Below are positions 10,001 to 12,500 of a stretch of DNA of 12,500 nucleotides, piece after piece (the first letter of the stretch is position 1; every line of letters starts with the position of its first letter). Made by a program: the position numbers and the translations under genes. Location: assembly GCA_002005505.1 (NCBI GenBank), contig KV908527.1, forward strand, positions 190,001-202,500, written 5' to 3'. This DNA comes from Botryococcus braunii. Its lineage: Eukaryota; Chlorophyta; Trebouxiophyceae. Under the pieces are notes generated by a model. The model saw only the letters and a program-made list of their open reading frames with translations. It searched no databases and was not told the DNA's origin.

Positions 10001-12205
10001 GGGGAGGAGGGACGGCTTTGTTGGGACGCTTCCAAGAAGCCAAACGGACATGACACTTTCAACGGCACCAAGAGCTGCTGTTTCTCCAGTGGAACATGCC
10101 AACAGGGGGCGATGCCTCTGAGCTGAAATTTAAAAAAGATAAAGAAGGTGAAAAAGCTTGATTACGAAAAAAATGGACGATACCTTGAGCATACTCCATG
10201 ATAGTCACGAGGGCTGTTGGGCTGGCAAAGAACTCGTGGAAGGCGATGACATTGGGGTGCACCAGCTTCCGGTGAGTGATGGCCTCGGCTGCGATCTTTT
10301 GCAGCTCCTCGTCCGAACCATGGTCAGCACCTGTGAGCAGGGCCACAAAAATCTTGAAGCTGTGAACAGAGGAGAGACATCCCGGTCTGTGCATAACCGA
10401 CAAGTGTCCTGTCCTGTCCTGTCACAGTGGCCTGTCCTGTCCTGTCCTGTCCTGTCCTGTCACAGTGGCCTGTCCTGTCCTGTCCTGTCCTGTCCTGTCA
10501 CAGTGGCCTGTCCTGTCCTGTCCTGTCCTGTCCTGTCACAGTGGCCTGTCCTGTCCTGTCCTGTCCTGTCCTGTCACAGTGGCCTGTCCTGTCCTGTCCT
10601 GTCCTGTCCTGTCACAGTGGCCTGTCCTGTCCTGTCCTGTCACAGTGGCCTGTCCTGTCCTGTCACAGTGGCCTGTCCTGTCCTGTCCTGTCACAGTGGC
10701 CTGTCCTGTCCTGTCCTGTCCTGTCCTGTCACAGTGGCCTGTCCTGTCCTGTCCTGTCCTGTCCTGTCACAGTGGCCTGTCCTGTCCTGTCCTGTCCTGT
10801 CACAGTGGCCTGTCCTGTCCTGTCCTGTCCTGTCCTGTCACAGTGGCCTGTCCTGTCCTGTCCTGTCCTGTCACAGTGGCCTGTCCTGTCCTGTCACAGT
10901 GGCCTGTCCTGTCCTGTCCTGTCCTGTCACAGTGGCCTGTCCTGTCCTGTCACAGTGGCCTGTCCTGTCCTGTCCTGTCCTGTCACAGTGGCCTGTCCTG
11001 TCCCGTCCTGTCCTGTCCTGTCACAGTGGCCTGTCCTGTCCTGTCCTGTCCTGTCCTGTCACAGTGGCCTGTCCTGTCCTTTCCTGTCACACTGTCATGT
11101 CCTGTCCTGTCCTGTCACAGTGGCCTGTCCTGTCCTTTCCTGTCACACTGTCATGTCCTGTCCTGTCCTGTCACACTATCCTGTCCTGTCCCGTCCTGTC
11201 CTGTCATGTAACACTGTCCTGTCCTGACCTGTCACAGTGGCCTGTCCTGTCCTGTCCTGTCCTGTCACACTATCCTGTCCTGTCCTGTCACACTATCCTG
11301 TCCTGTCCTGTCCTGTCCTGTCACACTGTCCTGTCCTGACCTGTCACAGTGGCCTGTCCTGTCCTGTCACACTGTCCTGTCCTGTTACTCCTGTCACTGG
11401 TGTACTTACTTCTGGTCTATGTCCAGCTGTCGTGTTTGTGCATGTTGGGGAGGGCGCCCCAGGGGGGGGGGTGGTTGTCTGCCCGCGCGTACTGTGGGTG
11501 TGCGCACGTTCCGTGCGCGCGCGCGCATGTGTGTGTGTGTGTGGGGTAGGGGTGGGGGTGGGAGACAGCGAGAGAGGGAAATGACCTGACACCCCGGTAC
11601 TTCTCCAAACTACAGAATGAAACAGCTCATGCCGTACTCAGCATTTCCCGCAAAGGCTCTTGAGCATACATCAGTCTTGGAACCCTTGCCCAGATAGTGA
11701 TCCATCAAACTCCCACTCACCTGCACCTTTCTACCGACACATCCATGGGAGATAGTTTGTGCGTCATGCCATCCAAGAAAAGGTGGATCATGGGACGCCA
11801 TGAAGCTGATGCATGGTTTGGGCAAGAATGATCGATGCCTCATCCCAGAAACGCAAGTCATGCGTAAAGAGAGGCAGGATATTATGCAAGGCGCAAACGG
11901 GAAAGCTTACGTGACAGACATCTCGCGACTAGGAGCTCCTTAGATCGCCTGTTGCGCATTAACTTCAAGGTTCCTGCCTTTCTTGTGCCAAGCTGTCCCA
12001 CCAACTCAAACCCATCGGGCCCGTAGACTCGAGAGGAAGTCTGCTTTCCAAATGAATCATCTGATGCAGCTATCTCAAGGCTAGCTGCGCGGTGGTAGGC
12101 ATCATCTAGCGATTGATGGCTTGGGGCGACTGCGGCCTGCTCATCTGGTTTTCTCACGAGCACGCCACTACCTTCTCTGACTGGCTTTGAAGACGCGCAG
12201 CCCAT
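241..12205 (-). CDS. SnRK2-like pseudokinase with acylated N-terminus and long disordered tail (10-exon gene model)
   Basis: The proposed transcript joins complement exons 11911-12205, 10184-10330, 8136-8256, 7302-7511, 6570-6744, 5371-5700, 3420-4639, 1660-2922, 506-647 and 241-309. Phases agree at every junction and total 3972 nt (about 1323 residues). Residues about 66-336 align by eye with the plant SnRK2 kinase domain, including the RLKI-x-x-x-GY context around the DFG position. The three key catalytic positions are substituted (Arg95, Thr189, Gly210), so phosphotransfer is unlikely and a scaffold or allosteric role is inferred. MGC at the N-terminus predicts membrane attachment. Residues 350-365 and the acidic stretch at 410-422 resemble the regulatory helix and acidic C-terminus of SnRK2. 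The tail after residue 426 is low complexity and matches no family I recognise. Exons 1-6 are firm; the 7-8 and 8-9 junctions are guesses, and exons 8-10 might be another gene. Confidence 0.6.
506..647 (-). CDS. Exon 9 (putative)
   Basis: This is a short open stretch bounded by a strong GAGGCG|GTATGT donor (506, phase 0). Two possible acceptors exist. GGCTAG|C (647) restores the phase 2 left by the 1660 donor. TGTGCAG|CAA (625) looks stronger but starts in phase 0 and would need another upstream exon or donor. It encodes about 40-47 residues including [19 protein letters not shown] and [12 protein letters not shown], more protein-like than the surrounding frames. No family is recognised, and I rely on splice signals, phase and composition only. 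Confidence 0.4.
832..916. repeat. Intron 8 GTGC/GT microsatellite
   Basis: About five GTGC units followed by roughly 30 GT dinucleotides, ending in GCGCGC. It is AC-rich in the transcript sense. Elsewhere in intron 8, 1332-1415 is a loose CTGGCA/TATTCCC repeat and the remainder is unique sequence. Confidence 0.95.
1079..1208. repeat. Three-copy 43-44-bp repeat in intron 8
   Basis: AGCCAAAG occurs at 1081, 1124 and 1168, each followed by TTCCAGACKCTCC and GACATCMAAGAG. It lies inside intron 8 (648-1659). Short ORFs run through it on both strands but none fits exon phases. Confidence 0.9.
1440..1677. repeat. About 80-bp tandem repeat spanning the exon 8 donor
   Basis: Two well-matched copies begin at 1521 (GATCGGCCAGAAGGGA) and 1600 (GACCGACCAGAAGGGA), each containing CCAAAAACGTGCAGAGGGGA and the complement of CCCCTCGACAGGTACGGG. 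A third, degenerate copy starts near 1440. The proposed exon 8 splice donor is inside this unit. Confidence 0.9.
1660..2922 (-). CDS. Exon 8 (boundaries approximate): low-complexity tail with long acidic run
   Basis: This minus-strand frame is open from about 3071 to 1413. It probably starts at GTCGCAG|G (2922, phase 2) or at GCAAG|CG (2905, phase 1). It encodes [20 protein letters not shown] then [21 protein letters not shown], followed by Pro/Ser/Arg-rich sequence, a duplicated QILxDAP unit, a 14-residue QARALxxD duplication (plus-strand 2152-2215), an acidic run [16 protein letters not shown] (plus-strand 1905-1955) and a duplicated DLxSTSxGL. The best donor is CGACAG|GTACGG (1660, phase 2). 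An identical donor occurs 80 bases downstream in the next repeat copy. No domain is recognised. I prefer to see it as the continuing tail because its composition resembles exon 7, but it could be the start of a separate gene. Confidence 0.5.
2941..3108. repeat. Six-copy 28-bp minisatellite in intron 7
   Basis: Units start at 2941, 2969, 2997, 3025, 3053 and 3081, each exactly 28 bases. The consensus is close to CCAAGCCTCGTATCAGCAAC plus AGCGGGG. The last two copies are nearly identical over their first 20 bases, and copies 3 and 4 are most diverged. The array lies just upstream of the proposed exon 8 acceptor and extends open reading frames through it. Confidence 0.85.
3109..3419 (-). other. 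Unassigned segment between exons 7 and 8
   Basis: Low-GC block (about 3240-3325) with poly-C and poly-A patches. It is proposed as intron 7, but no consensus GTRAGT donor exists on the minus strand nearby. It also contains a TATA-like TATTTATAAG (minus, about 3233-3243) and the in-frame TGA at 3173. A 15-bp direct repeat GGAGGGCGCACTGTG lies at 3343-3357 and 3409-3423. Confidence 0.5.
3420..4639 (-). CDS. Exon 7 (boundaries approximate): Ser/Pro-rich tail with acidic block and TP repeats
   Basis: This is a long open minus-strand frame of clearly coding composition, continuing in phase 0 after exon 6. The preferred acceptor is ATTGCAG|CAA (4639); phase-0 alternatives lie near 4753 and 4701. 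It encodes a basic, Pro/Ser/Thr-rich and probably disordered segment with many Ser-Pro and Thr-Pro sites (such as [15 protein letters not shown]), a patch reading [12 protein letters not shown], and an acidic run [12 protein letters not shown] (plus-strand 4046-4076). It also has a duplicated [15 protein letters not shown] block, a duplicated EEYGxPS, and a predicted helix [18 protein letters not shown] near its end. The 3' boundary is weak: CA|GTGCGC at 3420 fits the phase of exon 8 and has the same donor hexamer as exon 4, but 3385 and 3322 are possible. The frame stays open to a TGA at 3173, so the protein could end there instead. Confidence 0.6.
3825..3914 (-). repeat. In-frame 45-bp coding duplication in exon 7
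   Basis: GGCGTGCGGGGGGTGGAG starts at 3825 and again at 3870, a 45-base step. It encodes two copies of a 15-residue block with consensus [15 protein letters not shown], each carrying two Thr-Pro sites. The exact multiple of three keeps the frame. Confidence 0.85.
4958..5075. repeat. Intron 6 CA/CACG microsatellite
   Basis: CA repeats are interrupted by CACG units. In the transcript sense it is a TG/CGTG tract. Intron 6 (4640-5370) also has two adjacent poly-C runs with a following A8 (5282-5316), close to the exon 6 donor. The remainder looks unique and noncoding. Confidence 0.95.
5371..5700 (-). CDS. Exon 6: end of kinase fold and SnRK2-like C-terminal regulatory segment
   Basis: The acceptor TTACAACAG|GTG is phase 0. 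The exon starts [19 protein letters not shown], the subdomain XI ending with its conserved Arg323 and HPW (332-334), which closes the fold near residue 336. Residues 350-365 ([16 protein letters not shown]) look like the short helical regulatory segment that follows the SnRK2 kinase domain. Residues 383-411 are Pro-rich, and 412-422 form an acidic stretch ([12 protein letters not shown]). In SnRK2 proteins an acidic C-terminal box interacts with phosphatases; that role here is only an inference. The donor is CCCAT|GTGAGT, phase 0, after residue 426. Ten exon-internal ATG or alternative frames were ignored. Confidence 0.85.
5890..6165. repeat. Intron 5 minisatellite of 23/24-bp units (47-bp dimer)
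   Basis: The shared core CCCCACTTCAA recurs with ACTTC at 5941, 5964, 5988, 6011, 6035, 6058, 6082, 6106 and a variant at 6129, so steps alternate mainly 23 and 24 bases. Alternate monomers carry ATGCAGT and ACACAGTACC, making a 47-bp dimer. In the transcript sense (minus) the units are G-rich (GTGGGGGAGGG, GTGGGGAAGGGG). The rest of intron 5 (5701-6569) is unique sequence. Confidence 0.9.
6570..6744 (-). CDS. Exon 5: kinase C-lobe helices F to H
   Basis: The acceptor GTGGGCAG|G completes Trp258 and gives [17 protein letters not shown], matching the WSCGVxLYxMLxGxxPF helix F-G segment of SnRK2. The exon continues through [18 protein letters not shown], equivalent to the SnRK2 region before the basic helix, and then [10 protein letters not shown] (to residue 316). 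The donor is TTTTG|GTGAGT, a strong consensus in phase 0. C-lobe residues are well kept although the catalytic residues are not. Confidence 0.85.
6911..7025. repeat. Intron 4 (CG)n-(TG)n dinucleotide tract
   Basis: A GTGCGTGTGCGTGCG lead-in passes into about 14 CG dinucleotides (about 6929-6956) and then about 32 TG dinucleotides, ending in GCGCGC. The whole tract alternates purine and pyrimidine for over 100 bases. It sits in the middle of intron 4 (6745-7301), which holds nothing else recognisable apart from a G9 run near 7251-7260. Confidence 0.95.
7302..7511 (-). CDS. Exon 4: degenerate catalytic loop, DFG position and activation segment
   Basis: The acceptor GCCTCCAG|A completes Arg188. 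The next residues are TLCMDNLLL where an active SnRK2 has DLKLENTLL: the catalytic Asp is Thr189, the loop Lys is Cys191, and the metal-binding Asn194 is kept. Next comes [12 protein letters not shown], in which DFG has become GLG (Gly210-Gly212), removing the Mg2+-binding Asp. The tyrosine after DFG that is typical of SnRK2 remains (Tyr213). The activation segment is rewritten, lacks the usual phospho-serine context and ends in APYMAPELL, keeping the APE Glu238. Asp256 of DxW is kept. The donor CTTG|GTGCGC splits the Trp258 codon. Confidence 0.85.
7512..8135 (-). other. Intron 3 without recognised features
   Basis: 624 bases between ACAG|GTGATC and CCTCCAG|A, relatively AT-rich and free of tandem arrays, unlike the other introns. 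A small CCAT run (near 7996-8010) is the only simple sequence seen. Confidence 0.75.
8136..8256 (-). CDS. Exon 3: kinase helices D and E up to the catalytic-loop HR
   Basis: The acceptor GTGCAG|GT completes Gly148. The exon encodes [19 protein letters not shown], then [17 protein letters not shown] (to residue 188). This is the helix D and E pattern of SnRK2 (GGxLxERIxxxGRxSExxA, QLIxxVxxxH, ICHR). The donor ACAG|GTGATC falls inside the Arg188 codon, so the intron separates HR of the catalytic loop from what should be Asp. The 121-nt length keeps the phase (1 in, 2 out). Confidence 0.85.
8257..10183 (-). other. Intron 2 (1.9 kb)
   Basis: Bounded by AAG|GTATCG and GTGCAG|GT. It holds a 21-bp tandem repeat (9022-9105), a 13-base poly-C run (9220-9232), a two-copy CCCCTGCACTTAATC repeat (9412-9443) and a short GAA run near 9495-9512. 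The segment from about 8440 to 9000 has a distinct, more even composition and could be an old insertion, but I see no terminal repeats or coding remnant that identifies one. Confidence 0.75.
9022..9105. repeat. Four-copy 21-bp tandem repeat in intron 2
   Basis: Units beginning AGTCGCC, AGTCGCC, AGCCGCC and ATTCGCC start at 9022, 9043, 9064 and 9085, exactly 21 bases apart, with diverged 3' halves. Because 21 is a multiple of three, frames stay open on both strands, but the plus frame stops in copy three and no homology is apparent. Confidence 0.8.
10184..10330 (-). CDS. Exon 2: kinase helix C and hinge
   Basis: The acceptor is CTCACAG|GT. It is chosen over an upstream CAG because only this one restores the phase left by exon 1 (C+GT gives Arg99). 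The encoded segment (about 100-147) contains a helix C with Glu114 at the conserved salt-bridge position, then [16 protein letters not shown] and IMEYAQG. These match SnRK2's helix-C HPN segment and its MEYAxGG hinge closely. The donor is AAG|GTATCG, phase 1. A roughly 1-kb tandem array starts about 75 bases upstream of this acceptor in the transcript. Confidence 0.85.
10404..11400. repeat. Intron 1 higher-order minisatellite: CACAGTGG plus (CCTGT)3-6
   Basis: The unit is CACAGTGG followed by three to six CCTGT pentamers, giving lengths of 38, 33, 28 or 23 bp. CACAGTGG starts at 10423, 10461, 10499, 10537, 10575 and 10613 at exact 38-bp steps. Later steps are 28, 23, 28, 38, 38, 33, 38, 33, 23, 33, 23, 33, 38 and 38. 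After about 11080 the array decays into variants with CACACTGTC and CACACTATC. Each unit boundary holds a small inverted repeat, CTGTCACAG. The array fills most of intron 1 (10331-11910) and lies just upstream of exon 2 in the transcript. It leaves all plus-strand frames open, producing spurious long ORFs. Confidence 0.95.
11401..11910. other. Remainder of intron 1
   Basis: This part of intron 1 contains a G-rich stretch near 11440-11475, a short mixed GC/GT dinucleotide tract around 11510-11545, and ordinary unique sequence from about 11580 to the exon 1 donor at 11910. No coding segment fits the phase between exons 1 and 2. Confidence 0.7.
11911..12205 (-). CDS. Exon 1: acylation motif and kinase N-lobe start
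   Basis: The ATG at 12205 lies in a GCCATGG context and opens MGCASSKP. This fits N-myristoylation at Gly2 with probable palmitoylation at Cys3, as in plant CDPKs and related kinases, so plasma-membrane or endomembrane attachment is predicted. Residues 9-63 are a Ser/Ala-rich linker. The kinase fold begins at FELVGQLG (66-73). The glycine loop reads GTRKAG (73-78), keeping the first and third glycines of GxGxxG but losing the second. The expected VAVK motif reads LVAR, so the ATP-binding lysine is Arg95. The exon ends at a C|GTAAGC donor in phase 1, and codon 99 is completed by exon 2. Confidence 0.85.
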
Positions 12206-12500
12206 GGCGAACGTCAGCAGAGCCCCTGAAGCCTGTGACGTGTCTTCTGTAATCGGAGAACCATTGCCCCTGTTGAAGTACGCTGCCTATTTATGCCAGG
12301 CTGTTAAGGGCCACACTCCAGACCGAAAGCTCCGTCAAAGTGCTGCCTCTATGTCAGTAAGGAAGGCAATTCTTTCTTCTTCTGCTCACAAACAGACAAA
12401 ACTTGGAACTCGACTTAATTTATGAAGCATCCAGTGCCCAAAATCTTAAGTCAGACAAAAATTGTGATGTTATATCTTAGAAAGCCCTGTGCAGTAGAAA
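12206..12500 (-). promoter_or_regulatory. 5' UTR and promoter-proximal region
   Basis: This is the 295 bases upstream of the start codon. Base composition is more even than in the exons, with no convincing ORF and no tandem repeat. It should contain the transcription start, since the ATG has a good context and no upstream exon is needed for the frame. The only recognisable element is the AT-rich box listed separately. Confidence 0.5.
12288..12294 (-). promoter_or_regulatory. TATA-like box
   Basis: The minus strand reads GGCATAAATAGGC, with ATAAATA about 83 bases upstream of the ATG. This is a plausible TATA position for a short 5' UTR. The assignment rests only on motif and distance. Confidence 0.3.

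Noticed and set aside
10331..10358. Upstream acceptor TTCACAG at 10359 for exon 2
   Set aside because: It would enter the kinase frame in phase 2, but exon 1 leaves phase 1; the CTCACAG at 10331 restores the frame.
10158..11339. 393-residue plus-strand ORF rich in Ser, Cys, Pro, Val and Leu
   Set aside because: It is a read-through of the CCTGT/CACAGTGG array, which has no stop in any plus frame, and it overlaps exon 2 antisense. Three frames give equivalent ORFs.
10404..11400. CRISPR-like regular repeat spacing (38 bp)
   Set aside because: The segments between the conserved CACAGTGG cores are not unique spacers but CCTGT copies, the host is eukaryotic, and no cas-like gene is present.
7302..12205. 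Decayed kinase pseudogene
   Set aside because: Six exons join with correct phase, splice sites are sound and no stop or frameshift appears; substitutions are limited to catalytic sites, so a maintained pseudokinase fits better.

Overview
The window is eukaryotic nuclear DNA and most probably comes from a green alga. It carries one long intron-rich gene on the minus strand, with ATG near 12205 and a proposed stop at 241. The evidence is a set of GT-AG exons that join in phase into an SnRK2-type kinase fold, a protein family typical of the green lineage. Supporting signs are GC-rich exons, introns full of CA/TG and longer tandem repeats, and a TGTAA motif (the usual green-algal poly(A) signal) just past the proposed stop. 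Species cannot be read from this sequence. I see no bacterial operon, phage, CRISPR array or transposase.

Layout in transcript order: exon 1 (11911-12205) starts with an MGCASSK acylation motif and enters the kinase N-lobe. Exons 2-6 (10184-10330, 8136-8256, 7302-7511, 6570-6744, 5371-5700) complete a 426-codon kinase-like region with all five junctions in phase. A long disordered tail follows, rich in Ser, Pro, Arg and acidic residues: exon 7 (about 3420-4639), exon 8 (about 1660-2922), exon 9 (about 506-647) and a short last exon (241-309). The preferred model keeps phase throughout and gives 3972 coding nt, about 1323 residues. Exons 1-6 are well supported. The tail exons look coding, but several boundaries, and even whether exons 8-10 belong to the same gene, are uncertain.

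The main observation is that this is a pseudokinase. The VAIK lysine is Arg95, the HRD aspartate is Thr189 (and the nearby Lys is Cys191), and the DFG aspartate is Gly210, while structural residues (Glu114, Asn194, Glu238 of APE, Asp256, Arg323) remain and the frame is intact. It looks like a membrane-anchored, catalytically dead SnRK2 relative joined to a large tail full of Ser/Thr-Pro sites.

The second theme is repeats. Almost every intron has its own tandem array: a 38-bp unit with variable CCTGT copy number (intron 1), a 21-bp unit (intron 2), CG/TG (intron 4), a 23/24-bp unit (intron 5), CA (intron 6), a 28-bp unit (intron 7), and 80-bp, 43-bp and TG repeats (intron 8). The tail exons also contain in-frame tandem duplications.
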